From: DATBAX01 sp963723765
GTDB lineage: Bacteria; Acidobacteriota; Terriglobia; Terriglobales; Acidobacteriaceae
Assembly (NCBI GenBank): GCA_963723765.1
Contig: CAVRSD010000016.1
Coordinates: 61,131-125,130 of the forward strand
Direction of reading: 5' to 3'
DNA: 64,000 nt
Under the pieces are notes generated by a model, which did no database searches, was not told the origin of the DNA, and saw only the letters and a program-made list of their open reading frames with translations. Position 1 is the stretch's first letter. The number at the start of each line of letters is the position of its first letter. The position numbers were made by a program, and so were the translations under genes. Below, one piece after another: positions 8,492 through 18,107 of this stretch.

Positions 8492-10291
8492 ATGACGCTT
8501 GGGATCAGGTATGTTCTGTTTATGCTTGTAATTGGGGGTATGACCATTACGGCCAAAGCACAAAAAAGTAGCGCACCACCGCCCGGCCTGACCCAGTTGG
8601 AGAAAATGTCTAGCCGCTTCGCGCCCACGCCGCTGCGAGTGGACACATCGAAGCTGTCTGCGGGAGACCGACAGGCGCTGGTGAAACTGATTGAGGGGGC
8701 ACGCATTCTGAATGATGTATTCCTGCGGCAGATGTGGAGCGGGAATATCGCGCTGTATGGCAGGCTGCAGAAGGACACTTCACCGCTGGGGCAGGCGCGC
8801 CTGCGCTATTTTTGGCTAAACAAAGGGCCCTGGTCGGATATCGATGATTACAAGTCTTTTCTGCCGGGCGTGCCGCCACGGAAGTTACCGGGCGCCAATT
8901 TTTATCCGGAGAACATGAGCAAAGAAGATTTCGAGAGCTGGGTTGCGACCTTGCCGGAGGATCAGCAGAAGGATGCCAAGGGATTTTTCTCGGTGATCCG
9001 GTGGAAGGAGCCAGAGGCAAAAAAAACAACTAAGGGCTCTGGTTCGAGCACGGATAAGCAGCTCATCTCCGTCCCTTATAGCGAAGAATATAAAGATGAC
9101 CTGACCCAGGCCGCGAGCTTGCTGCGGGAAGCTGCTGCGCTGACGGACAATGCCTCGCTGAAGAAGTTTCTTAACTTGCGGGCGGACGCGTTCCTTTCCA
9201 ATGATTATTACGAGAGCGATCTGAGCTGGATGGACCTGGATGCGCCGCTGGACATCACCATCGGGCCGTACGAGACCTACAACGACGAAATCTTCGGTTA
9301 CAAAGCGGCCTTTGAGGCGTACGTCAATGTTCGGGATGACGAAGAGACGGCAAAGCTGTCGGCGTTTACGCGCTTGCTTCAACAAATCGAAGACAATCTT
9401 CCGCTTGATCCCAGGTATCGGAATCCCAAGCTGGGTGGAGGAGCGGCGATCAGAGTAGTGGATGAAATCCTATGCACGGGAGACGGCGCTCATGGAGTAC
9501 AGACTGCTGCTTACAATCTGCCCAATGACGAGCGCGTGGTGCAGCAAAAAGGCAGCAAGCGGGTAATGTTGAAGAATGTGCAGGAAGCGAAGTTCCGTAG
9601 CGTACTGTTGCCGATTGCGCGGCGGACTCTATCGAAACCGACCATGGTGGATGTGAATTTCGAATTGTTTTTCACCCATATTCTGGCTCATGAGCTGATG
9701 CACGGGCTGGGGCCGCATCAAATCAGTGTTCAAGGCAGGGACACGAGTCCTCGCGCCGAATTGAAAGAACTGTACAGCGCGATTGAAGAGGCTAAAGCGG
9801 ACGTAACCGGACTGTTCGCGCTGCAATACATGATGGACCATACGAAAGAACTGGGATTGGGAAACACTCTGCCTTCCGATGCAGCCGCGCAACGCCAGCT
9901 TTACACCACATATTTGGCTTCATCTTTCAGGACCCTTCGCTTTGGGTTGAACGATGCCCACGGCAAGGGGATGGCCATGCAATTCAATTTCTTTACGGAT
10001 AAAGGGGCCTACGTCCAACATGCGGACGGAACCTTTTCCGTGGACATGGAAAAGATCAAATCAGCCGTGGCGGAATTGGACCACGATCTCCTGACCCTGG
10101 AAGCGGAAGGCGATTATGCCGGGGCCAAAAAGATGCTGGATGAACTTGGAGTGGTGCGGCCACCGTTGAAACGCGCTTTGGATGGTTTGCAGGATATCCC
10201 TACGGACATCGAGCCGATTTTTGTGACTGCAGAAGAACTGGCGCCGAGTACGAAGCAACTGCCAGTGGTACGAAAGAAGAAGACACACTGA
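8492..10291 (+). CDS. Secreted M49-like (dipeptidyl-peptidase III-type) zinc metallopeptidase
   Basis: A 599-residue protein starting at ATG 8492, chosen over an upstream in-frame start because of the purine-rich GGGAAGGGAAAAG before it and the signal peptide that follows (MTLGIRYVLFMLVIGGMTITAKA). The zinc site is HELMHGLGPH (H400, E401, H404), followed about 30 residues later by EEAKAD (432-437). Spacing and the EExxxD motif recall DPP III family M49, whose usual motifs are HEXXGH and EECRAE; here the first motif is the shorter HEXXH. The SNDYYESDLSWMDLDAPLD and GPYETYNDEIFGYKAAFE segments also match the M49 family. It probably acts on short peptides in the periplasm. The substrate is unknown. 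Confidence 0.78.
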   Translation: MTLGIRYVLFMLVIGGMTITAKAQKSSAPPPGLTQLEKMSSRFAPTPLRVDTSKLSAGDRQALVKLIEGARILNDVFLRQMWSGNIALYGRLQKDTSPLGQARLRYFWLNKGPWSDIDDYKSFLPGVPPRKLPGANFYPENMSKEDFESWVATLPEDQQKDAKGFFSVIRWKEPEAKKTTKGSGSSTDKQLISVPYSEEYKDDLTQAASLLREAAALTDNASLKKFLNLRADAFLSNDYYESDLSWMDLDAPLDITIGPYETYNDEIFGYKAAFEAYVNVRDDEETAKLSAFTRLLQQIEDNLPLDPRYRNPKLGGGAAIRVVDEILCTGDGAHGVQTAAYNLPNDERVVQQKGSKRVMLKNVQEAKFRSVLLPIARRTLSKPTMVDVNFELFFTHILAHELMHGLGPHQISVQGRDTSPRAELKELYSAIEEAKADVTGLFALQYMMDHTKELGLGNTLPSDAAAQRQLYTTYLASSFRTLRFGLNDAHGKGMAMQFNFFTDKGAYVQHADGTFSVDMEKIKSAVAELDHDLLTLEAEGDYAGAKKMLDELGVVRPPLKRALDGLQDIPTDIEPIFVTAEELAPSTKQLPVVRKKKTH

Positions 10292-10320
10292 TATTCGTTC
10301 CGGTTGGGAATGCCTCCCTA

Positions 10321-10351
10321 TTTGTCATTCCGAGAAGCTCGAAATGACAAA
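10321..10351. terminator. Bidirectional hairpin terminator between convergent genes
   Basis: TTTGTCATT...CGAG, loop AAG, then CTCG...AATGACAAA form a stem of 13 pairs with one C/A mismatch (10330 with 10342). It begins with TTT on one side and ends with AAA on the other, so it reads as a terminator in both directions, between the stops at 10,291 (plus) and 10,354 (minus). Confidence 0.7.
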
Positions 10352-10353
10352 GG

Positions 10354-11142
10354 TTAGACGGCCTTGGCATTCCGCATGAGAGCCATGGCGGTAACGTCAT
10401 CGTGGGTGGGGGGAGTGCACATAAACTCTTTCACCTGGTCGAGGACGGTCAGGCAGAATTCTTTGGCGGTCGCCGCGGTCGTCTTCTGAAAATTTTCCTT
10501 CAATCTTTCCAATCCTAGTTCTTCGCCTTTGCATTTCGCTTCCACGATGCCGCGGGACACCAGCATAAGAACCGCGCTGGGATCTAGAGCCACCATGCGG
10601 GCATCGGAGGTGGCATGCGAGAAAAGTCCCAGCGGCAGGCCAGTTGCCGGCAGTTCGATCACCCCAGTCTCATCGCGCAACAGTCCCGGAGTATGTCCTG
10701 CGTTGAAATAGCAAACCACACCCAGGTCCTCGTTGTAGCAGCCGGCAAAAGCGGGACAAGCCCGTATCCCATTCACGTTTTTTAGGACGACGCGGTTGAG
10801 TTCTAGGCACAGCTCGGTCATCCCGTCAGCTTCGTTGATGTCCGGGCCGCCAAGCAGTTCGGGGCCGCGGGTACGGAAAGTCTCTTGAGCGGACGAAATG
10901 ATCTCGCAGTTCTCCTGGAAACGGCCCGCGACATCCAGCAGGCCGAACAATACCCGGCGAGGCCCCACGCGGATAAAATCGTAAAAATCTCCGCCCATGC
11001 GCTGGCCGTAATAGAGAGCGGCCAAATTGGCGTCCTCGATCTCCGGAACCTTGGCCGCTACGGGATAGCGTGGGGGCGGCGAGGGAGGTTTGGCGGATTT
11101 GAAGAGAGGGTGCATGATGGCGGCAAATGGCGAAGGTAGCAT
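10354..11142 (-). CDS. SpoIIE/RsbU-type PP2C serine phosphatase domain protein
   Basis: A 262-residue protein made almost wholly of a SpoIIE-type PPM phosphatase domain. Visible motifs are GGDFYDFIRVGPRRVLFGLLDVAG (first metal aspartates), the ALxAxR-like helix region, NAGHTPGLL near 150 and the final THDDVTAMALM with its DD metal ligands. Such proteins dephosphorylate anti-anti-sigma (STAS) proteins. The STAS protein at 4,667-5,371 is a possible partner, but that is only inference from the shared window. No N-terminal sensor domain is present. A second ATG at 11,115 (MHPLFKS) is an equally good start; neither has a clear Shine-Dalgarno sequence. Confidence 0.83.
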   Translation of the reverse strand: MLPSPFAAIMHPLFKSAKPPSPPPRYPVAAKVPEIEDANLAALYYGQRMGGDFYDFIRVGPRRVLFGLLDVAGRFQENCEIISSAQETFRTRGPELLGGPDINEADGMTELCLELNRVVLKNVNGIRACPAFAGCYNEDLGVVCYFNAGHTPGLLRDETGVIELPATGLPLGLFSHATSDARMVALDPSAVLMLVSRGIVEAKCKGEELGLERLKENFQKTTAATAKEFCLTVLDQVKEFMCTPPTHDDVTAMALMRNAKAV

Positions 11143-11204
11143 GGATGGCCAGCGCCAGCCAAGTTTTTCCGATGAAATACGTGTGCAAAAAGTTTGCCAG
11201 GGGA

Positions 11205-12653
11205 CTAATTGCCGTATTTGCTGATGAGATATTTGCCAACTTCATCGTCCAGTTGGCGGTAGTCGGAGTGGATGGTGCCGCGGAGAGCGGCTTCGGTGGA
11301 ACTGCCCTGCCCAAGCTTTTCCAGGATGCGCTGCAAGTCACTCATGCCGTAGGTGTCATTGATGTATTGCACGGCGGCGAGAGATTCATCGTAAGCCAGG
11401 GCCGCTTCCATCCCGGAGAAGCGCATAAAACTGCCTTCCATGGCGTTGAAAGGAATTTCATGTTCCGTCCGGTAGAGCTCCGCCAAGCGGTGCCCGTTCG
11501 AGGAAAGCAATTTGGGTTCGACTGCCTGGGCGATGCCTTCATTCAACCACTGCGGGCAACGTCCTGCGGAGAGTTGATTGATAAAGGAGTGCGCCAACTC
11601 ATGTTTGAGCACACGGGCCAACTCCGGCGTGACTGAACTCAAGCCTTGTACCGGAATTCGCAGCTTGCCGTCGTTAACGGCGCCGGTCCACGAAGGCGCC
11701 TGGGTGACGTCAAAAAATGTTTGATCGGTATAGAGCACGACCGCAATGCTGCTGCGCGGGGCGATTCCCAGTTCACGCACCAGGTCGTCGTATTCAGACT
11801 CCAGTGTGGCAATCAATTGGCCGCGCAGCGATTCGGATGTCTGCTTGCCTTCGTAGCGCAGAGTAAAATGACTGCTCTCGCGCTGAGAGTAATCGGCTTC
11901 GGCGCTGGCTTCTCGCTCTGCCTTGGCCAGGAATTTCTGGATCGTCGCATCGGGACGTAGTTCAAGAGATCGTTTCCAGGTGCGTATAGCTTCCTGATCG
12001 TGGTCGGTTGCAAACTGGGCATATCCCAGGACGGCAAGCGCATCGGGCGAGTCAGGAGCAAGACGGGCGGCATGCTCGGCATGGGGCAGGCCTTCGGCGG
12101 CATTTCCGGTCCGAACCAGGAGCGCGGCATAGTAATTTAAGATTGCTGGATTGTCAGGATCGAAATGCAACGCAGTTTCGAAATATGTGCGCGATTTGCT
12201 GAAATTTTGCTGGTCGAACTCGCGTTTTCCTGCAATGTAATATGCGGCGGCGGTACGGTTGGCATTTCCTTCGTGCTCGAGGGCAGCCAGCGCATCTGAG
12301 TCAATAGCGCCGTGGTGAATGATCTTGTCGGTTAGCTCAGAAATACTGTTCAGATCTTTGTTGAGATTGTCCGCGGGTGAAAAAGCGGGTATCTCGTGCG
12401 TATCCTTATTGTTCGACCCAGAAGACGGCGGCGGTATGCCTCCGGTTTCCACGTGATCAACCGTCGACTTAAGGATCGCGTAGGAGTCGTCCCCGATATC
12501 GTATTCGAGATGAGATCCGTTTTCGCGGACATGGTCAGCCCAAATGGTACGGCCGTTCTTCAGGTGGATGACCTCCGCCGATGCACGCACGGCGGCCACA
12601 GTCGAGAAGAAGGGAATCGACCAGAAGAATAAGATGATGACAGAGGCCCGCAC
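11205..12653 (-). CDS. Exported TPR protein with MA-type metallopeptidase domain
   Basis: About 482 residues with GTG 12,653 as start. This is preferred because it begins directly with a signal peptide (MRASVIILFFWSIPFFSTVAAVRASA); ATG starts at 12,713 and 12,764 would overlap the divergent gene. After a short beta domain (EVIHLKNGRTIWADHVREN), tetratricopeptide repeats occupy ~130-260 (NPAILNYYAALLVRTGNAAEG, SPDALAVLGYAQFATDHDQEA). The C-terminal half is a peptidase-MA-like domain with VLKHELAHSFINQL (HEXXH) and the third ligand glutamate in QWLNEGIAQAVE. It may act on envelope proteins; the target is unknown. It is divergent from the M1-like peptidase gene, with under 40 bp between the chosen starts. 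Confidence 0.78.
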   Translation of the reverse strand: MRASVIILFFWSIPFFSTVAAVRASAEVIHLKNGRTIWADHVRENGSHLEYDIGDDSYAILKSTVDHVETGGIPPPSSGSNNKDTHEIPAFSPADNLNKDLNSISELTDKIIHHGAIDSDALAALEHEGNANRTAAAYYIAGKREFDQQNFSKSRTYFETALHFDPDNPAILNYYAALLVRTGNAAEGLPHAEHAARLAPDSPDALAVLGYAQFATDHDQEAIRTWKRSLELRPDATIQKFLAKAEREASAEADYSQRESSHFTLRYEGKQTSESLRGQLIATLESEYDDLVRELGIAPRSSIAVVLYTDQTFFDVTQAPSWTGAVNDGKLRIPVQGLSSVTPELARVLKHELAHSFINQLSAGRCPQWLNEGIAQAVEPKLLSSNGHRLAELYRTEHEIPFNAMEGSFMRFSGMEAALAYDESLAAVQYINDTYGMSDLQRILEKLGQGSSTEAALRGTIHSDYRQLDDEVGKYLISKYGN

Positions 12654-12690
12654 TATAGCGCATTCTAGGGCACCGAGGACGAGCCCGCAG

Positions 12691-15325
12691 GTGACCAAGG
12701 TAATCACTAACATTCGACGAGGGCTGCTGTCGCTGATGCCGTTACTGCTGGCAACCTCGGCCATGGCCCAGGGTTGGGGTCAAGCTGGATTTGGATCGAC
12801 GCCGGCATCTCCGCTCAGCGTCGTCGAAGGGACGCCGGAAATTCACAGCGGCCCGGCCGAAGCGCTGTATTTGCAACTGCGTAGCGTGGGTCTGGACAAA
12901 TCTCGCGTGTATCACATCCGAGACGCTTCGATCGATCGTGCGGCCCTGCATATTACATTGAACGATGGCACCATCGCCTTCACCGAGGATGTGCTTGGAC
13001 GCGTCACCGGCGCGTTTTTCGAGGGAGACGGAGAAGTGCTGCTCATGCCGCCCGACCAGGTGGAGCGCTCGTCGATGGCGCTGTTCACCGGCGCGGCGAT
13101 TCTCGAAGAAAAATTTCTCACCGCCTATTTCCGTTTCAACGACGATACATTCCGCGACCTGCAACCCTTGCTCAGGCCGGGCGAAAACACCGAGGAATTT
13201 ATTACGCAATGGAATGAGACGGCTCGTAATCTGGCGGAAGAGGATGCTTTGGAACTTCTCCTGAGCTTTAGCCGATTCCTTCCAGGTCCCGGAGGCATAT
13301 CGGCACCATCGGTCGAACCAGCGGCAAGTAGTGGCCGCATGCTGCATGCCCGGGTACAGAATCCCAAACTCGGAGTATTCGATCTTTACTTTGATTCGGA
13401 TGCGGCAGAGCAGATATGGGCGGGCCAATTGAAAACCGTAGCCGGCGAGAGCTACTACGACGTCTGGACATCATTTTCACCCAAGCAAACGAAGGCGAGT
13501 TCTCAGACGGGGAACGGGACTCTGGAGGAAGGAAGCACGGGCGACATTATTGACGTTTCCAGCTACAAGATTCGTACTGAAATCAAGCCGCCGACGGACA
13601 TTCATGCGGACGCGACGCTTCTATTAAATGTACGGCAGGGAGGACATCGCGCACTGCTATTTGAGTTGTCGAGATCTCTTGTTGATTCAACAAGTAGTAG
13701 CGGATGGGCATCCGGTGGAGTTCATTCACAATCCTGCGGTTGAAGGAACGCGATTGGCGCGCCGAGGGAATGATCTGGTTGCCGTGATTTTCCCTGAGCC
13801 GTTACATGCCGGACAGCGGATGGAACTGCGGTTCGTTTACGGAGGGCCGGTGCTGGCGGAAGCGGGGGGAGGGTTGATGTATGTAGGGGCCCGCGGCATC
13901 TGGTATCCGAATCGGGGAATTGCCATGTCAGCCTTCGATCTGGAATTCCACTATCCGGCAGGTTGGACGCTGCTAGCGACAGGCAAAAAGCAGGAAATGC
14001 TGACACCAACCGAGTCAGGTAATTCAAATCTCGCTGCGAATGTGCAACCGGCACAGCAAGTGACACGCTGGGTTACCGAGAGGCCGATCCCGTTGGCGGG
14101 GTTCAACCTGGGCAAGTACACACACGCGCAGGCGCGGACGGGTTCAGTTACCGTGGAAGCGTATGCCGGTTCAGGCATGGAGCGTACGTTTCCCACTCCG
14201 AGAGCCGCCGAAGAAATTCCTACGTTGCCCATACGGCCTGACATGCGTCCCAAACCTCTGCCGGTGCTGCCTTTGACGCCTTCTCCCGCGCACAATGCAC
14301 AATTGGTGGCTGACGAATCGGCTCGTGCCATCGACTTTTATTCTCGCCGTTTTGGTCCCTATCCCTACGACAGTTTGGCACTCACACAAATGCCCGGAGA
14401 GGCGAGCCAGGGCTGGCCGGGGTTGATTTACCTGTCCAGCTTTTCGTTTCTGACAAAAGAGCAAAAATCGGAATTACATATGAGTGCGGTAAACGAGACT
14501 CTCAGCGGCCAAGTCATTGCTCACGAGACCGCACATCAGTGGTGGGGTGATCTGGTCACCTGGAGCAGCTATCACGATCAATGGATGATGGAAGCTCTGG
14601 CCAACTACAGTTCCTTGATGATGCTCGAGTCTGAAGATCCCACGCGATTTCGGGCGGCCATGGACAAATATCGCGATGACCTATTGCAGAAGAACAAGGA
14701 CGGCATAGCACTGATGGAAGCAGGCCCAGTGACATTTGGCAGCCGGCTTTCCTGTTCTCAATTTCCCGCTGGTTATGACGCTATTAGTTATGGCCGGGGC
14801 ACATGGCTTTTCCATATGTTGCGTTACATGATGCGTGATGCCGAACGAAAGCCTGGCGCTCGTGTCCGAGGAGTACAGAACGCCCAAACTGCCGACGAGC
14901 CTTTTATTCGCGCACTCAGGAAGTTCAGAGAGCGATACCAGGGGAAAGTGGTTACCACCCAGCAGTTATTTGCGGTGTTCGAAGAGGAGTTGCCACCCTC
15001 ATTGTGGTATGAGGGACGAAAATCACTCGATTGGTTTTATCAGGGATGGGTCAACGGCACCTCGATTCCGAATTTGGAGTTGCATGATGTGAGGTATACC
15101 AATAAAACGGACTCGACAACAGTCACAGGAACCATCCTGCAAAAATCAGCTTCCGACAGCCTGGTGACGGCGGTTCCGGTTTATGCATCAGTAGCGGGAA
15201 AAAACGTCTTGCTCGGACGAGTGTTCGCCGATGGACCGGAAACGCAGTTCCATCTGAGCGCGCCGGCGGGCACCCACAAGGTTGTACTCGATCCTTACCA
15301 GACGCTGCTCGCGCGGACGCATTGA
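12691..15325 (+). CDS. Secreted M1-type (aminopeptidase N-like) metallopeptidase, frameshifted
   Basis: GTG 12,691 is the preferred start because it gives a compact signal peptide (n-region TKVITNIRR, then GLLSLMPLLLATSAMA). The first ~330 residues are a beta-rich N-terminal region; the second part contains the M1 site HETAHQWWGDLVTW with the third ligand in MMEALANYSS and the substrate-loop-like GEASQGWPGLIYLS. The frame breaks at 13,679-13,684: the first frame stops at 13,743, whereas the next frame continues as LIQQVVADGHPVEFIHNPAV and runs to 15,325. One extra T in CTTG (13,679-13,680) explains it and restores ~877 residues. Several divergently arranged peptidases here suggest a periplasmic proteolysis cluster. 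Confidence 0.75.
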
Positions 15326-15552
15326 TTGATGTAATGGGTTGTCGCGAGCGGTTTACCGATTCAGGACATATTCCCAGTAATTCTCAGGTGTTTTCCCGAA
15401 AGTGATTCTTACGTCTTTGCCGGTGTCCGTTGCGGACGGGACCTGTTCTTCTCGCCTAAGTAAATCATCGTTTTCTGAGTGAGACGAGGAATAGTGCTTC
15501 CTCTAGGGTTTGGGCACGTAGTTGCAATCAGATTGGTGATCGAGGGATCACC

Positions 15553-16047
15553 GTGCGTTGTGAAGACAAAACCCAGGAGATGTCGGCAGAAACTCCCGCA
15601 ATCTTAGCTGGATCGGTCGGTATGGATTCCCCGAGGCCATGGACCATTCTACTGGTGGAAGATGAAGGTTTTGTGCGCGAGGTGACTTGTAAAGTCCTGC
15701 AATCCGAGGGATACCGGGTTCTCGAAACCCGCACCGCGGCTGAAGCCAAGCGCAAGTTTCGCGGCCATGCGGATGGAATAGAGCTTCTGCTGACCGATGT
15801 AGTGTTGCCGGACCGGAACGGGCTCGCTCTGGCTAACGATTTGCGTGCGATCTGTCCTGCGCTGAAGACGATCTTCATGTCGGGTTATCCGGAAAATGCG
15901 GTAACCCAGAGTGGACCTCACGAGCCAGAGTGGTTGTACCTGCATAAGCCATTTTCGACGGGATCACTACTGGAGAAAATAAGGCGGATCTTGCAGAGAG
16001 ACGAGAATAAAAGCGAGAGCCACGAGGAGAAAAAAGTACGATTCTGA
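15553..16047 (+). CDS. Single-domain CheY-like response regulator
   Basis: A 164-residue protein with one receiver domain (~32-155): acidic pair in ILLVEDEGF, phosphoacceptor aspartate in LLLTDVVLPDRNG, conserved FMSGYPE and the lysine in LHKPFSTGSLLEKI. No output domain follows, and the tail is charged (NKSESHEEKK). The GTG at 15,553 has GAGG seven bases upstream; an ATG at 15,580 lacks proper spacing. The LTDVVLPDRNGLALA and FMSGYPENA signatures are those of receivers attached to hybrid kinases more than of CheY. It converges with cheB, leaving 10 bp, so it may or may not serve the chemotaxis system. No other cheY is seen in the window. The 227 bp upstream (15,326-15,552) show nothing I can assign. 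Confidence 0.82.
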   Translation: MRCEDKTQEMSAETPAILAGSVGMDSPRPWTILLVEDEGFVREVTCKVLQSEGYRVLETRTAAEAKRKFRGHADGIELLLTDVVLPDRNGLALANDLRAICPALKTIFMSGYPENAVTQSGPHEPEWLYLHKPFSTGSLLEKIRRILQRDENKSESHEEKKVRF

Positions 16048-16057
16048 AGCTTGCAAT

Positions 16058-17146
16058 CTATTCAGCGCGGCGGTAACGCGTCGCTTGCAAAATCTGTTGC
16101 GGAATCTGGGGCAAAGGCACCACTCTTTGCAGGAGGCCCATCTCAGCGCATGAGCGTGGCATGCCGTAAACCGAACAACTGGCTTCGTCCTGGCCCACGG
16201 TCATGCCGCCTTCCCGGGCGATGGCACGCATGCCTTCGACCCCATCGGCTCCCATGCCGGTCATGATGATGCCCATCGAGAAAGAACGAAATACCTCTGC
16301 CACCGAGATCATGGTTACATCTACCGAGGGAGTATGAAGCGTACCAGTTGGGGATTCCGAGAGGGAAATTGCGACTTTCGAAAACGATCGCCGCGCGACG
16401 GTCATGTGTTGCCCGGCGGGAGCGATGTAAACCACTCCAGGTTTGATCAAGTCGTCATGCACAGCTTCTCGCACGGAGACCTGGCATAAGGCGTCGAGCC
16501 GCTGCGCGAAAGGCCCAGTGAATCCTTTCGGCATGTGTTGCACGATCAGCACTCCTACTGGCAGATCAGCGGGTAGTAGCGGCAGGATTTCCTGCAAGGC
16601 CCTGGGGCCACCCGTGGAAGTGCCCATCGCAACCACTCTCGATGCAACCGGGGCCATGTTCCGGGGATCGGGGAGGAGCACGGATGGTGGAGGCTTGATT
16701 AATCGGGATACCGAATGATAGGGGCCACTTTCCGCCGCGGCTTTGATCTTGGCAATCAAGTCGTCCCGGATATTCACAATATCCAGAGACGCGAAAGACT
16801 GCTGTTTGGGCAAATAATCGAACGCGCCGATGGACAACGCTTCCAGAGTGGTTTCCGCGCCTTCCTGGGTCAATGAACTTACCATGATCACTGGACGAGG
16901 AAAGTCACGCATGATCCGGGCGAGAGTTTCGAGGCCGTTGAGACCCGGCATTTCGACGTCAAGCGTGACCACATCGGGCCGCAGGGAGGCGATTTTTTCC
17001 AGCGCTTCCTGGCCGTTCTGCGCAGTCCCGCTGACCTGGAGAGATGGGTCTGACTGGATCATGCGGGTGAGTGCGGTCCGCATGAAAGCGCTGTCGTCGG
17101 CCACAAGCACCCGAATCACGCGCGAGCTGTCGTGTCCGTTATTCAT
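16058..17146 (-). CDS. cheB: Protein-glutamate methylesterase/deamidase CheB
   Basis: A 362-residue, full-length CheB. The N-terminal receiver (~8-125) has VADDSAFMR and the acceptor in DVVTLDVEMPGLNGLE. The C-terminal catalytic domain shows the triad: serine in MGTSTGGPRALQ, histidine in IVQHMPKGFTG and aspartate in MTGMGADGVEGM. It removes methyl groups from chemoreceptors for adaptation, activated by CheA phosphorylation. It is the last gene of the mcp-cheW-cheA-cheR-cheB series, 52 bp after cheR. It lies opposite to the response regulator at 15,553. Confidence 0.95.
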   Translation of the reverse strand: MNNGHDSSRVIRVLVADDSAFMRTALTRMIQSDPSLQVSGTAQNGQEALEKIASLRPDVVTLDVEMPGLNGLETLARIMRDFPRPVIMVSSLTQEGAETTLEALSIGAFDYLPKQQSFASLDIVNIRDDLIAKIKAAAESGPYHSVSRLIKPPPSVLLPDPRNMAPVASRVVAMGTSTGGPRALQEILPLLPADLPVGVLIVQHMPKGFTGPFAQRLDALCQVSVREAVHDDLIKPGVVYIAPAGQHMTVARRSFSKVAISLSESPTGTLHTPSVDVTMISVAEVFRSFSMGIIMTGMGADGVEGMRAIAREGGMTVGQDEASCSVYGMPRSCAEMGLLQRVVPLPQIPQQILQATRYRRAE

Positions 17147-17198
17147 TGGGACGCGTGCTGAAAATCTCCGCTACAGCGGCGATTCTTGACTTGTTTGC

Positions 17199-18107
17199 TC
17201 ATGGTTTACCTAACAGGGATCTGTCTTTTTGAGTCTTGACGTACGCAGTCGCTGAGGGCAAGTGCACCAGATGGAAGTCTTCATTCACTCCGTACAATGA
17301 CTCGGAGTGTCCCAGGAACAGATATCCATGAGGAAGCAAGTTGGTATAGAAATGCCGGATGACGCGCTGTTTGGAGGCCAAGTCAAAGTAAATCAGGGCG
17401 TTACAGCATAGAATTACATGGACGCCCTTCAAGGATGACATGCGAGCATCATCGAGCATGTTTACCCGATTGAAACTAATCGGGGCTTTGACTTCCGGGT
17501 TGACTAGCAACCCATCGGATCGCCTGGTGAAATATTTCTGCTTGAAGTGAGGTGGAAGATTTCGAGTGCTGTACTCGCTGTAGATACCTCGTTTGGCATG
17601 AGCGACCGAATGTTCATTTAGATCTGTGGCAAGAATCTCGAATGTCCATCCCTTGAGTTTTCCACCCATTTCTTCCAGCATGATCATGCTAAGGGTGTAA
17701 GGTTCTTCGCCGGTGGAGCAACCCGCGCTCCAAAGGCGCAGATGACGCAAAGAAATTTCGCTCCCAGCTGCGACGAGGCGAGCGAGAACGATATTACGGA
17801 GGGCGTCCAGCTGGGGTTGATTCCTGAAAAATGAGGTCTCGCCGATGGTGATTTCATTCAGAAGGCTGACTAGCTCCGCCTGTCGAATCGGCTTAATCGT
17901 GAGGCACGCGTAGTAGTCCTCCAGCGAGGTGACGCCCAGGACCTGCATTCGCTTTGAACATCGATCTTCCAATAGGCGGAGCTTATTATCGGCCTGGAAA
18001 ATGCCCGCGACCTGATAGATCAGATCGCGAATCTGAATCAGGTAAAGACTTGGTGGCGCACCTCGTCGGCTGGAGGAGGGTGTCAAGGGGGCGGGTAAGG
18101 GCTTCAT
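17199..18107 (-). CDS. cheR: Chemotaxis protein methyltransferase CheR
   Basis: A 302-residue CheR. The N-terminal helical domain (~25-95) is followed by the S-adenosylmethionine-binding fold: NEITIGETSFFRN, LRLWSAGCSTGEEPYTLSM (glycine-rich SAM loop), EILATDLNEHSV and VHVILCCNALIYFD (the family usually reads RNVLIYF, so CNALIYF is a small variant). It methylates receptor glutamates and counters CheB. The start ATG overlaps the cheA stop by four bases (ATGA). The MCP encoded upstream lacks the usual C-terminal pentapeptide that tethers CheR, so CheR probably acts without tethering. Confidence 0.94.
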   Translation of the reverse strand: MKPLPAPLTPSSSRRGAPPSLYLIQIRDLIYQVAGIFQADNKLRLLEDRCSKRMQVLGVTSLEDYYACLTIKPIRQAELVSLLNEITIGETSFFRNQPQLDALRNIVLARLVAAGSEISLRHLRLWSAGCSTGEEPYTLSMIMLEEMGGKLKGWTFEILATDLNEHSVAHAKRGIYSEYSTRNLPPHFKQKYFTRRSDGLLVNPEVKAPISFNRVNMLDDARMSSLKGVHVILCCNALIYFDLASKQRVIRHFYTNLLPHGYLFLGHSESLYGVNEDFHLVHLPSATAYVKTQKDRSLLGKP

